A DNA stretch of 64,000 nucleotides, taken from Acidobacteriota bacterium. GTDB taxonomy: Bacteria > Acidobacteriota > Blastocatellia > Pyrinomonadales > Pyrinomonadaceae. Of the stretch, positions 35,905 to 45,054 are shown in pieces (the stretch's first letter is position 1; each line of letters begins with the position of its first letter). The notes below the pieces were generated by a model. The model was not told where the DNA came from and did no database searches. It was given only the letters and a program-made list of their open reading frames with translations. The position numbers were made by a program, and so were the translations under genes. The stretch is from the NCBI GenBank assembly GCA_016703965.1, contig JADJBB010000004.1, forward strand, positions 496,001 to 560,000, in the 5' to 3' direction.

Positions 35905-37218
35905 TTACCTCAAGCCTTTCACAGCCTTCTTTCCGACTGAGCAGATGACCTCCCAAGTGGTTCGATCAGAATCAAAAACTGAATTCAGCCCCTGTTCCTC
36001 CATTGGAGGATCTCCCATTAGCTCGTCTCCGGATTTCCAAAAGAGCTGGCCATCAATCGGCCGTGATGTGCCGCCGAACGCCCAGAAGTTTGCCCCCGCG
36101 ATCTGCGGCTTCCCCCCGGGTTGATGACCGACATAGGAAAATATCTTTTTATAATATTCGTCTCGAATGACTGTGGTGCTTCTGATCGAAAACGATTGCT
36201 CGTCCCGCGGCATTCCAAACTCCTCTATGACCAGGGGTTTATCTAGTTTTATGGCCACCGCCAGATTCTCAGCGATGTACTTTTCTGTTTCAGAAACAAC
36301 CTTCGGAAAATCTTCAACCATTCGCTTATCACCAAACCAACCCCAGTTTTTTGGCCAGATGTGAATCGTTAAATAGTCAATATTTTTGTCAGCGTGAATT
36401 GATTCGAACAAACTAACGTCTTGAGTTCCGATCCAGCCCTCGTGGCCGGCTGTGATCAGATGGTTCTTATCGATCGATCTGATCATCGCGGCAGTATCGG
36501 AAGCCCATCGTTGATAGTCCTCATTTGCTGTCGGACGCATCGGCCTCGGCTCGTTTGCGAGTTCCCATGCCATTATTGTTGGGTCGCTGATATAAGGTTT
36601 CCCGGTGTGGCGATTCTTGCGGTTAAGAACCAGCTTTACTTGCTGCTTATACCCATCCTTACAAGGGTCGCAGGCATAAAATTTACTGACGATGTCGCGC
36701 AATTCATCCCATGATGGCTTGGCGGCAAGCCATTTTTTCGAAACAATACCGTTCCATATCAGATATTGCTGAAAACCACCGCTCCATTCCCAGTTATTGC
36801 TGAAGAAAATAACCGCGGTCATTCCACGCTTTCCCATCTCATAAAGAACAAGATCAAGTCCGTCCAGAATGGATTCATCAAACTTCCCCTTTTCCGGCTG
36901 CAGCGGCGGGCCAACACGGGTTACACCGTTCAGCAAACCTGAGCCTTCGGCGCCGGCAAGCAAGCGAAGGTTGGTTACGCCATTTGCCTTGAGAAAATCG
37001 AGCTCACGATTGAGCCGCTCGGCTCCACGTTTCTTGTCTTTTTCGAGCCCGAGAAGGCTGCCGTACCAATAGTTCGTCCCGACAAAATAGTACGGGGCGT
37101 TCTGACGGTAAAGTTTATGCCCTTTTACGGTGACAAACGAACTCGCGTAACCAAATGAGACGGTCATTACCACGACAGTGCTTGAGCAAAGAAGCGTTAG
37201 AAAAAGCCTGAGAATCAT
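35905..37218 (-). CDS. GH5-type endo-mannanase/cellulase-like glycoside hydrolase
   Basis: The start at 37218 (MILRLFLTLL) gives a standard signal peptide; an in-frame ATG at 37251 adds 11 basic residues. The (beta/alpha)8 hydrolase shows the clan-A acid motif 'WELANEPRP' (Glu about residue 220) and a nucleophile candidate in 'VIEEFGMP' (about 325). 'YYFVGTNYWYGSLLG' at the N-terminus is typical of mannan endo-beta-1,4-mannosidases. It stands alone between the redox cluster and the signalling genes, with no carbohydrate neighbours, so its substrate is uncertain. Confidence 0.82.
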   Translation of the reverse strand: MILRLFLTLLCSSTVVVMTVSFGYASSFVTVKGHKLYRQNAPYYFVGTNYWYGSLLGLEKDKKRGAERLNRELDFLKANGVTNLRLLAGAEGSGLLNGVTRVGPPLQPEKGKFDESILDGLDLVLYEMGKRGMTAVIFFSNNWEWSGGFQQYLIWNGIVSKKWLAAKPSWDELRDIVSKFYACDPCKDGYKQQVKLVLNRKNRHTGKPYISDPTIMAWELANEPRPMRPTANEDYQRWASDTAAMIRSIDKNHLITAGHEGWIGTQDVSLFESIHADKNIDYLTIHIWPKNWGWFGDKRMVEDFPKVVSETEKYIAENLAVAIKLDKPLVIEEFGMPRDEQSFSIRSTTVIRDEYYKKIFSYVGHQPGGKPQIAGANFWAFGGTSRPIDGQLFWKSGDELMGDPPMEEQGLNSVFDSDRTTWEVICSVGKKAVKGLR

Positions 37219-37368
37219 AGCAACAATATACCCGATTCTCCTGATTCCCAATACCTTAGCTGATTAGGCGAACTGGGAAATTATGCTAAAGAGCTTGGGT
37301 AGAATGCCGATATGAAGCTAGTATCCCGGTTGCCTTTCTTTATTTGATGATCCGCCGGAGCTTCCAAT

Positions 37369-38574
37369 ATGATCAGTATTCTTTTTGTAGATGATGAACC
37401 TAACATTCTCAGCGCCCTTCAACGGATGTTGCGCGGGCAGCGTTCGGACTGGAAAATGTCGTTCGCCTGTAGTGGCGAGGAAGCTCTGCACATCCTCGCT
37501 GAGATCGATGTGGATGTCATCGTTTCGGACATGAAAATGCCGGGGATGGGTGGCGCCGAACTCCTTGAAAAAGTTAGCGAGCTTCATCCGCACATTGTCA
37601 GGGTCATACTCTCTGGTTATTCGGAAAAAGAAGGCAGCATGAGCTCCGTAGGTTCAGCTCATCAATATCTCTCGAAGCCATGCGATCCGGAAGTCTTAAA
37701 AACAACCATCACAAATGTCTGTGCCCAGCGTGAATTGCTGACCGACCGGGGCCTTCGGCAGCTTGTCTCGCGGCTACCGTCGATTCCTAGCCTGCCGGGT
37801 ATCTATGTTGAGCTCGTTGACGAACTAGGCAAAGCCGATTGCTCTACTAGACGAATTGCCGAGCTCATTCGCAGGGATATCGGCATGACGGTCAAGATCT
37901 TACAGATCGTCAACTCAGCCTTCTTTGGGATTTCCCGGCCGATCTCGGATGCCCGGACTGCCGTCGACTTCCTGGGATTGGAAACGATAGCCAGTCTGAC
38001 GCTTGGTGTTGGTGTAATATCCCAGTTTGAGCAACGCGGTCAGGGGGCAATGTTTGCAGACCTTTGGGCCCATAGTATGTCTGTCGGTGTCGCCGCAAGC
38101 AACATTGCCGCGATCGAGAAGACTGATACGCGAAGCGACGCATTCACGGCGGGTCTCCTGCATGATATTGGCCGCATCATCCTGGCGGTCAACGTGCCGG
38201 AGGAATATCGTACCGCGTGCGAGTTGTTCGCCGCCGAACATATATCGATGGTTGATGCCGAGACACAGGTTTTTGGAGCCACCCACGCAGAGGTCGGCGC
38301 TTATCTGCTTGGCCTCTGGGGACTGCCCAACGAGGTCGTTCGGGCCGTAGCTTTTCACCATGATCCTTTAGCTGTACCGGGCGAAAGATTCACTGCCCTG
38401 ACCGCAGTCCATGCGGCTAACGGGATCTTACGGAAGGCGCATTTGGAACAAGATACCTGCGACACAAAGCTACACCTCGATTACCTGTCCCAGATCGGTT
38501 TGATCGAGAGGCTTCCGGTTTGGCAGGAGGTTTTCGGCGCTCAATCTGCAGATCCGGTACTGGCTGTATGGTAA
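37369..38574 (+). CDS. Response regulator with HDOD output domain
   Basis: Receiver domain about 1-120 with acidic pocket Asp8-Asp9, phospho-acceptor Asp54 (IVSDMKMPG) and the switch Lys in 'LSKPCD'. An HDOD domain follows (about 140-345): 'LPSIPSLPGIYVELVDEL', 'ILQIVNSAFFGISRPISDARTAVDFLGL' and 'LLHDIGRIIL'. HDOD proteins usually act in regulation rather than as proven hydrolases. The next response-regulator gene starts 6 bp downstream, so the two are cotranscribed. Confidence 0.92.
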   Translation: MISILFVDDEPNILSALQRMLRGQRSDWKMSFACSGEEALHILAEIDVDVIVSDMKMPGMGGAELLEKVSELHPHIVRVILSGYSEKEGSMSSVGSAHQYLSKPCDPEVLKTTITNVCAQRELLTDRGLRQLVSRLPSIPSLPGIYVELVDELGKADCSTRRIAELIRRDIGMTVKILQIVNSAFFGISRPISDARTAVDFLGLETIASLTLGVGVISQFEQRGQGAMFADLWAHSMSVGVAASNIAAIEKTDTRSDAFTAGLLHDIGRIILAVNVPEEYRTACELFAAEHISMVDAETQVFGATHAEVGAYLLGLWGLPNEVVRAVAFHHDPLAVPGERFTALTAVHAANGILRKAHLEQDTCDTKLHLDYLSQIGLIERLPVWQEVFGAQSADPVLAVW

Positions 38575-38580
38575 GAAAGA

Positions 38581-39756
38581 ATGAACTACACGAATACAAG
38601 AATTCTATGCGTCGATGACGAGGCGAATGTACTCGATGCTTTCAAACGAACACTCCGAAAGGATTTCGAGGTCTCAGTAGCCGAGGGCGGTGAACAGGCG
38701 CTCGCGATGATCCAGAGTGAAAAACCCTTCGCCGTTATCCTCTCAGACATGAGAATGCCAAGGATGAATGGCATCGAACTGCTCACCCGGGTAAAACTGA
38801 TCGCGCCAAAAACCGTTCGTATGATGCTGACTGGCAATTCTGATCAGCAAACGGCGATCGATGCGGTCAATGAAGGGAACATTTTTCGCTTTTTGACCAA
38901 ACCGTGTCCGCCCGAGCGACTGACCAAAACTCTTCTTGCGGGTCTCGAGCAATACCGGCTGATCACTGCAGAAAAACAGCTATTGGAACAAACCCTGAGC
39001 AGAAGTTTACAAGTTTTACTGGATATATTATCGATCGTAAACCCGACCGCTTTCAACCGTTCCGGCCGGGTAAGAAAGCTCGCTAAAGATCTGGCCGAAC
39101 GTCTAAAAGTGGAGAAAGTTTGGGAGGTTGAGTTCGCTGCAATGCTTTCGCAGATCGGTTGTGTCAGTGTTCCCGAGGATATTTTGCAGAAAATAGCCTC
39201 TAATATTCCGCTGTCGAACAAAGAAACCGGGCTCTTTAACCAACATCCACAGATCGGCCACGATCTCGTGATCAGGATCCCTAGGATGGAGAATGTCGCA
39301 ACAATAATTCTGGGGCAAAATCGCCGTTATTCGGAGAACGGTTTCGGCTCACCCCAAAACGATGCTCCGACTATTGGATCACGCATCCTCAAGACCGTTA
39401 TCGATTATGATCGGTTGATCCAGAACGGTATCAGCCCACATAGCGCCGTGCGTGAATTATCAGAAAGGACTGGTTGGTACGACGCCGAAGTGCTTGTTGC
39501 ACTACAGAGATCAGTCGATACCACAACAGATGATTTTGAGAGTCTGGAATTAAGGGTAGCGGATCTTGAGCCGGGGATGTATCTCGGCGGTCCCTTGGTG
39601 ACACTTCGCGGCTCTACGCTACTGCCGGCCGGACAGGAGATCACGACATCCCTAATTCTTAGGCTCGCAAACCTGGTTGAGACTGGGATGGTAGCAGACC
39701 GGATTCAGGTCAACGCACCTATTCAGCGAGCAGTTTCTATGCCGCAGGGAGCCTAG
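38581..39756 (+). CDS. Response regulator with degenerate HD domain
   Basis: Receiver about 1-125 with Asp12/13, phospho-acceptor Asp56 (ILSDMRMPRMNG) and Lys in 'LTKPCPP'. The C-terminal helical region (about 150-390) aligns by eye with RpfG-type HD/HD-GYP domains, but the metal-binding residues are replaced. The usual 'LHDIGK' reads 'LSQIGC', and the following HPxxG is changed to 'QHPQIG', which partly survives. It is therefore probably not a c-di-GMP phosphodiesterase but a binding or scaffold output. Its 3' end overlaps the convergent histidine kinase gene by 20 bp. Confidence 0.85.
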   Translation: MNYTNTRILCVDDEANVLDAFKRTLRKDFEVSVAEGGEQALAMIQSEKPFAVILSDMRMPRMNGIELLTRVKLIAPKTVRMMLTGNSDQQTAIDAVNEGNIFRFLTKPCPPERLTKTLLAGLEQYRLITAEKQLLEQTLSRSLQVLLDILSIVNPTAFNRSGRVRKLAKDLAERLKVEKVWEVEFAAMLSQIGCVSVPEDILQKIASNIPLSNKETGLFNQHPQIGHDLVIRIPRMENVATIILGQNRRYSENGFGSPQNDAPTIGSRILKTVIDYDRLIQNGISPHSAVRELSERTGWYDAEVLVALQRSVDTTTDDFESLELRVADLEPGMYLGGPLVTLRGSTLLPAGQEITTSLILRLANLVETGMVADRIQVNAPIQRAVSMPQGA

Positions 39757-41293
39757 CTCTAAGTACGTCTTTCACTATTTTCGCAAGACTTGCCAGCGAA
39801 AAAGGCTTGGCAAGGAAAACCGCATACGCGTTTTCCTTCGATCCTTCTCTGTAGGTTCCGGGATCACCCGACATAAGAATTACGGAGGCGCTAGAATGGT
39901 ATTTTTTTATCCGCTCGGCAGCCTCGGCCCCATTCATTACTGGCATACAATAATCCGCGATTATCAGATCGATCGGGTCCGGAAACGTTCGGGCAATATC
40001 GATCGCATCCATACCATTTGCAGCCTCGAGGACACGAAAGCCTTCTCGTCTTAGACCTTCGGCTGCCACCTTCCGAACAGATATCTCATCGTCCAAAAGG
40101 AGAATGGTATCGATATGACTGCCATTCTTCCCATGGTTTGCCGGTTTTGCCCTAACTTTTGGCTGATCGATACGTGGAAACTGAATCTTAAATGTCGTTC
40201 CACCATCTTGAATACTCGTTACCCAAATAAAACCGCCCGATTGTTTAACTATTCCGTAGACGGTCGCAAGACTTAGGCCAGCCGATCTATTCGAGCCTTT
40301 GGTTGAAAAAAACGGCTCAAAAATGTTATCTATCAGGCGCGGGTCAATACCCTTTCCCGTGTCAATTACTTCGATCTGTACATACTCAGCGTTGGCCTGG
40401 GTTTTATGTATTAGTCGCCCGCCCTTGTCTATATTTGTTGTTTTTATCGTTACCCGTCCCCCTTCGGGCATTGCATCTCTGGCATTGATCACAAGATACA
40501 TCAAAGCCTGAGCGATCTGTCCGGCGTCCACAAAACTAACTCCCAATTCCCGATCGAGATCAAGAATTAGCTCGATCTCCTCGCCTAATAGGGCACAAAA
40601 GTCACGAGATGAAGCCTCGAGCAAGTCATTGAGCACTATTGGAGACGGGTTCATCGCCTGACGCCGACCAAATGCGAGAAGTTGAAGAACGATCGCTGCG
40701 GCATCGTTTGCGACTGCCCTGATCTCATTTACTCGATTCACGAGCGGATCGTCCTCACTGAGCTGAAGGTTGATCATGTCAGTCTGCAGCAAGATAACCG
40801 CAAGAAAATTGTTAAAATCGTGGGCTATGCCGCCCGCAAGCCTTTCGAGGGCTTCGGTCCGCTGCATTTTCCAACGCTGCTTCTCGGAAGCCAGAAGTGA
40901 TTTTTCGGCCCTTTTCCGGGCGGAAATGTCATTTATTAGGAGCAGCCATCGACCATCGGATAGATGCCTTCCGTGGATCTCGCCCCACGCATATGAGCCA
41001 TCGCCACATGCAAATTCACATAGTTCACGTCTATCTTTCTTTTCACCCGAATGATTATTTTCGGTTAGCCACACGATTCGTTCGGCAGATCGGATCCAGT
41101 CGCCAAATCGTGCTCCTACAAGCCGAACCTCACCGGTTATCAGGAAATCCCGGGCTGAATCATTCGCGGCAGTTATCCTCTGATCCCTATCGATCACGAG
41201 GGCAGGAAGAGGCGAAACATCGAGGAATGTCAGTAAATCGCTCCGCCCAGATAGATCTAGCAGTGTCGAGTTGTGGTCAAACGGCTGTTGCAT
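39737..41293 (-). CDS. Hybrid sensor histidine kinase (PAS-HisKA-HATPase-REC)
   Basis: A soluble 518-residue kinase. PAS-like domain about 20-125, dimerisation/phosphotransfer with His158 in 'GGIAHDFNNFLAVI', ATPase domain about 200-385 (N-box 'VINARDAMPEGG', G1 'IDTGKGIDPRL', 'FEPFFSTKGSNRSAGLSLA'), and a C-terminal receiver about 395-515 ('LIIADYCMPVMNG' with the acceptor Asp). No transmembrane segment, so it senses cytoplasmic signals. It lies 41 bp downstream of flhB on the same strand and faces the two response regulators, which are possible partners. Confidence 0.92.
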   Translation of the reverse strand: MQQPFDHNSTLLDLSGRSDLLTFLDVSPLPALVIDRDQRITAANDSARDFLITGEVRLVGARFGDWIRSAERIVWLTENNHSGEKKDRRELCEFACGDGSYAWGEIHGRHLSDGRWLLLINDISARKRAEKSLLASEKQRWKMQRTEALERLAGGIAHDFNNFLAVILLQTDMINLQLSEDDPLVNRVNEIRAVANDAAAIVLQLLAFGRRQAMNPSPIVLNDLLEASSRDFCALLGEEIELILDLDRELGVSFVDAGQIAQALMYLVINARDAMPEGGRVTIKTTNIDKGGRLIHKTQANAEYVQIEVIDTGKGIDPRLIDNIFEPFFSTKGSNRSAGLSLATVYGIVKQSGGFIWVTSIQDGGTTFKIQFPRIDQPKVRAKPANHGKNGSHIDTILLLDDEISVRKVAAEGLRREGFRVLEAANGMDAIDIARTFPDPIDLIIADYCMPVMNGAEAAERIKKYHSSASVILMSGDPGTYREGSKENAYAVFLAKPFSLASLAKIVKDVLRARLPAA

Positions 41294-41334
41294 TCGTCAG
41301 GATAAACTTTTGAGTCTGTAACAAAGGCATTAGT

Positions 41335-42387
41335 TTAACTCTCTTTCTGACGAAACACATAGGCGAGGATCTCTGCAACCGCTGCAAAAAACTCAACAGG
41401 TATCATTTGCTTGGGTTCTACGACTTTGTAGAGCGCGCGGGCAAGCGGCGGATTTTCTATCAATGGGATGTCGTTATCGCGAGCGATCTCACGGATCTTA
41501 GCAGCGATCGTATCGGCTCCTTTTGCAACGACGATCGGAGCTGCGTCCTTGTCACGATCGTACCGCAAGGCAACAGCGAAGTGAGTGGGATTTGTTATCA
41601 CGACAGAGGCTGTCGGAACGTCAGCGATCGATCGACGTTGGGCCAGTGCTCGGGCAGCCCTTCTTCGCTGCCCTTTCAGCATTGGATCGCCTTCCTGCTG
41701 CTTAAATTCGTCGCGAATATCCTGCTTGCTCATTCGTAGAGACTTCTCATGTTTGTACCATGCATAGCCATAATCAGCAGCGGCCAAGACAATTAAAACT
41801 ATCCCGCATCTGAGTGCCAGGCTATATAACGTTTCGCTCAGCCGCACTGCCACCGTTCCCAGCGGTGCGTTGACAAACGTGGGGGCAGCCTCGATTACCG
41901 GAGCCAGTACGCCGTAGGCGACAACCGCAATAAAAATCAATTTAACGAGCGATTTGCAAAGATTTACCAGGGAATCGAGGCCGAAAATGCGTTTTATGTT
42001 CTTGGCAGGACTAAATTTTTCGGCTTTCGGCATTAATGCTTCGCTGGCAAACGAAAGGCCGCCCTGCGCAAAGTTACCTGCAACGACACCAACAAATCCG
42101 ATCATTATCACCGGAAGGGCAAATAAGATCAGCATCTTGCCTGCCTCAAGAAGCAAAATGTGCAGTTCGGCGTCAGTCAACGGCTTTAGGTGCGAGATGC
42201 TAAAAGCCGCACTTTTTAGGCTATACCCGACGCGGTTAAACATATCCTCGGCGAGGAATTTGAGCATGATCAATGCCCCAAGGAATGACAGTGCGGCAGG
42301 CAGTTCCGCTCCACGCGCGATCTGGCCCTTTTTTCGGGCATCCTCGCGCCGTTTGGGCGTGGCCTTCTCTGTGCGCTCCATTGCCAT
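41335..42387 (-). CDS. flhB: Flagellar export switch protein FlhB
   Basis: Inner-membrane export-gate component controlling substrate switching from rod/hook to filament. A 350-residue protein with four hydrophobic segments (about 30-215) and a cytoplasmic domain with the autocleavage motif 'NPTH' in 'VVITNPTHFAVALRY'. The N-terminus 'MERTEKATPKRREDARKKGQ' is the family signature. Directly follows fliR (1-bp gap) as the last flagellar gene of the fliL operon. Confidence 0.96.
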   Translation of the reverse strand: MAMERTEKATPKRREDARKKGQIARGAELPAALSFLGALIMLKFLAEDMFNRVGYSLKSAAFSISHLKPLTDAELHILLLEAGKMLILFALPVIMIGFVGVVAGNFAQGGLSFASEALMPKAEKFSPAKNIKRIFGLDSLVNLCKSLVKLIFIAVVAYGVLAPVIEAAPTFVNAPLGTVAVRLSETLYSLALRCGIVLIVLAAADYGYAWYKHEKSLRMSKQDIRDEFKQQEGDPMLKGQRRRAARALAQRRSIADVPTASVVITNPTHFAVALRYDRDKDAAPIVVAKGADTIAAKIREIARDNDIPLIENPPLARALYKVVEPKQMIPVEFFAAVAEILAYVFRQKES

Positions 42388-42388
42388 G

Positions 42389-43165
42389 TCACATCGCTCC
42401 CATGGCGTTTACGAGGCCGTGATATATGCTCCCCAGAACATCCCTCACCGCAGCGGGAATGAAATATAGGGACGCCCCGATCAAAGATAATCCGACTGCG
42501 ATCTTGATAGGAAAACCCAGGATGAAAACCTGAAATTGCGGAGCTGTCCGGCCAAATAGTTCCAGAGCAAACTCGACGGCAAGCAGAACTATGATCGCCG
42601 GTGCCGCAAGCGTAACGCCCACGACAAGAGCATTTGCTGATAGCTTCAGGATCAAATCAAGCAATGCCGGCGTAAAATTAAATGTCCCCGGAGCGGTTAT
42701 CGAAAAGCTTTTTACCGTCGCCGCAAGGAACCAATGATGTCCGTCAGCAGCTAATAAGATCATCAGGCCAAGCATTTGCCCGATAATGCCAAATGCTGTC
42801 GTTTGTGCCTGCGTTGATGGGTCAATCGTTCCCGCGAGCGAAAAACCCATCTGTGAACTGATCAGGAATGTAGCCATTTCCAAGCCGCTGAACACGATCC
42901 GTCCGACAAACCCAAAAACCATGCCGATAACGATCTCGCCGATGATGACGATGGTCAGTGGGCCCAGATCCGAGGGTGGTGTCTCGATCCTCGTCATGAT
43001 CACCGGAGTTAGCGCAAACGCCAAAACAAACGCAAGAACGATACGGATCTTCGGGCTTACTACACGATTAGCCCAAAAAGGAGCAAACGTTACCAGGCCG
43101 CCGACCCTTGCCAGCACGACGATAAATACAAGAATGGGCCTGAGCGGTACTTCGAATGTTTCCAC
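42389..43165 (-). CDS. fliR: Flagellar export protein FliR
   Basis: A 258-residue integral membrane component of the type III export gate. About six hydrophobic helices and the family pattern 'RPILVFIVVLARVGGLVTFAPF' near the N-terminus and 'IGEIVIGMVFGFVGRIVFSGLEMA' near residue 85 are visible. Order fliP-fliQ-fliR-flhB is the conserved one. Confidence 0.95.
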   Translation of the reverse strand: METFEVPLRPILVFIVVLARVGGLVTFAPFWANRVVSPKIRIVLAFVLAFALTPVIMTRIETPPSDLGPLTIVIIGEIVIGMVFGFVGRIVFSGLEMATFLISSQMGFSLAGTIDPSTQAQTTAFGIIGQMLGLMILLAADGHHWFLAATVKSFSITAPGTFNFTPALLDLILKLSANALVVGVTLAAPAIIVLLAVEFALELFGRTAPQFQVFILGFPIKIAVGLSLIGASLYFIPAAVRDVLGSIYHGLVNAMGAM

Positions 43166-43172
43166 GTTGCGG

Positions 43173-43442
43173 CTACTTAATAAAAGGAGTGAAATCGGAG
43201 AGTATCGACGAAGTAAACGTGATCAAAACGCGCAGTATCCAGGGAAATGTGACCAGGAAAACGGTAAAAATTGCGATCACCCGCGGAGCAAAAGAAAATG
43301 TCTGATCCTGGATCGAAGTCAAAGTCTGGATCAGACTCACTACGACGCCAACCAATATTGCAACGGCAAGCATCGGGCCCACGATCCACATCAGTGTCGT
43401 GAGCGCATTCTGCATCATCGATGTGACTAGAGCATCATTCAT
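43173..43442 (-). CDS. fliQ: Flagellar export protein FliQ
   Basis: An 89-residue two-helix membrane protein. The start at 43442 (MNDALVTSMM) lies 2 bp after the fliP stop; a longer frame upstream would run into fliP and is not the family form. 'VGPMLAVAILVGVVVSLIQTLTSIQDQTFSFAPR' spans the conserved core. Confidence 0.95.
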   Translation of the reverse strand: MNDALVTSMMQNALTTLMWIVGPMLAVAILVGVVVSLIQTLTSIQDQTFSFAPRVIAIFTVFLVTFPWILRVLITFTSSILSDFTPFIK

Positions 43443-43444
43443 GG

Positions 43445-44206
43445 TTACATAACACTTTTCACGAGAGACGTTACGATCAGATACCAACCGTCAACCATGA
43501 CGAAAAGCAATATCTTCAATGGCATTGAAACGATCACTGGCGGCAGCTGCATCATTCCCATCGACAGCAAAACGCTGGAAACAGCGAGGTCAATGATCAA
43601 GAACGGCAGAAACAAGACGAAACCGATCTGAAATGCCGTTTTGAGTTCCGAGATCATGTATGCCGGGATCAGAGCCGTTGTGGGTACTTCGTCAACTGAA
43701 TTTGGCCTGGCGCTTTTCGATAGCCGGATAAATAGAGCAAGATCTTTTTCCCGCGCGTGCTTTATCATGTAGGCACGCAGCGGAACTAGGCCTTTTTCAA
43801 GTGCGTCGCCTTGCGACATCGTTCCCTCGGACATTGGCTTGTATGCCCCTTCGTAGATCTGTTTGATCGTCGGGCTCATTACGAAAAGGGTAATGAATAA
43901 AGCAAGACCGATGAGTATTTGATTATTCGGAGCCTCCTGCGTGCCCAGCGCCTGACGCAAAAAGTGAAACACCACTATCAAGCGCGTAAAACACGTCATC
44001 GATATCAAGATCGCAGGGATGAAGCTGAGCAGGGTCAGCATTACAACGATCTGCAGAGGTGTCGAGCTGTTTGCGGTCTTGGCGAGGTCGATAGTTTGTT
44101 CAGGCGCTCCCGAGGTTTGCGGTGCAGGACCTTGAGCTTCGACCGTGAGCGAAGCAAGGCCGATGAACGCTAATAGGAATAACGGCAAGATCAAAACTCT
44201 GATCAC
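43445..44206 (-). CDS. fliP: Flagellar export protein FliP
   Basis: The start is placed at GTG 44206 because a GGAGG Shine-Dalgarno sequence precedes it at 6-nt spacing and the start overlaps the fliO stop (GTGA). An ATG at 44230 would be inside fliO with no better site. The protein has an N-terminal signal-like helix and the FliP signature 'RLIVVFHFLRQALGTQEAPNNQILIGLALFLT'-like core, three further helices, and the conserved 'FLPFLIIDLAVSSVLLSMGMMQLPP' region. A core ring protein of the export gate. Confidence 0.95.
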   Translation of the reverse strand: MIRVLILPLFLLAFIGLASLTVEAQGPAPQTSGAPEQTIDLAKTANSSTPLQIVVMLTLLSFIPAILISMTCFTRLIVVFHFLRQALGTQEAPNNQILIGLALFITLFVMSPTIKQIYEGAYKPMSEGTMSQGDALEKGLVPLRAYMIKHAREKDLALFIRLSKSARPNSVDEVPTTALIPAYMISELKTAFQIGFVLFLPFLIIDLAVSSVLLSMGMMQLPPVIVSMPLKILLFVMVDGWYLIVTSLVKSVM

Positions 44207-44781
44207 GCAGCACCTCCGCGGGTTTGCCACATCCCCAACTTGCTTTTCGCAAGCTCGAACTCGTCATCAAACGCCGGGCCTTCATCCGCAAGCATGTCTG
44301 CCACCGATCGTAGATTCCTGGCAAAAACATCTTCAGGCAAAGGCAGTTCCTCGGCAAGCAGCGTGAAACTCTGCGGCGTTGCTCCTACGAGCAATACGCG
44401 CTCGCCAAACCGGATCGTCGAGATCGTCCGCCCGTTCCCCATCGAGAGCGTCGAGAGAACGGTTAGGCTTAGTGCCTCTCCATCTTTTCCTTTTTTGCCG
44501 CCAACACCCAGCTTTTTGAGCGTCCAGGTGCCGAAAAATAGAAGACTGATGACTAGCAAAAGAGCTCCGACCGATTTAATGATCAGGCCGCTCGAACTGG
44601 GTTCCTGCGGAGCCGGGTCGTCGTCACTCTGCATGAACAGAAGACGGTCTTCCTCGGTCATAACCTGCGGAACCGTTTCGTTGGCGGGTGTTTGCTTAGG
44701 AGCTTGTGGAAATACCGACGGGGCAAGGGAAACTATAGCCAGCAGGATGGCCAATGAATGTAAAAACCGCTTCCTATTCAT
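44203..44781 (-). CDS. fliO: Flagellar assembly protein FliO
   Basis: A 192-residue protein with a signal-like N-terminus (1-26), one transmembrane segment (about 65-88) and the FliO core ('LSLTVLSTLSMGNGRTISTIRFGERVLLVGATPQSFTLL'), which helps FliP assembly. Start shares one base with the fliN stop. Position between fliN and fliP supports the call. Confidence 0.9.
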   Translation of the reverse strand: MNRKRFLHSLAILLAIVSLAPSVFPQAPKQTPANETVPQVMTEEDRLLFMQSDDDPAPQEPSSSGLIIKSVGALLLVISLLFFGTWTLKKLGVGGKKGKDGEALSLTVLSTLSMGNGRTISTIRFGERVLLVGATPQSFTLLAEELPLPEDVFARNLRSVADMLADEGPAFDDEFELAKSKLGMWQTRGGAA

Positions 44782-45047
44782 TAGTTTATATCCGTTAAGA
44801 TCTCGCTGATGCGAACGCCCGCTCTATCTTCGATAACGACGATCTCACCCCGCATTAGTGGTTTGTTATCCGCACGAATATCTACACCCTCGCCCGTCGA
44901 ACGACCCAGTTTTACAATGCTCGAGGGTTGAAGATCTAATATCTCGCGAACTGACATCCTTACCCGCCCCAATTCCAGAGATAGTTCCAGCGGCAGATCA
45001 AGAAAATCGGCCCATGACGCAAGGATCTTTTCGTTTTCTGGTTGCAT
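44781..45047 (-). CDS. fliN: Flagellar motor switch protein FliN
   Basis: An 88-residue SpoA-domain protein ('LPLELSLELGRVRMSVREILDLQPSSIVKLGR' and 'GEIVVIEDRAGVRISEI'). It forms the C-ring with FliM and FliG. It lies 7 bp after fliL. The usual neighbour fliM is not between fliL and fliN and is nowhere else in the window. Confidence 0.95.
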   Translation of the reverse strand: MQPENEKILASWADFLDLPLELSLELGRVRMSVREILDLQPSSIVKLGRSTGEGVDIRADNKPLMRGEIVVIEDRAGVRISEILTDIN

Positions 45048-45054
45048 CAGTCTC

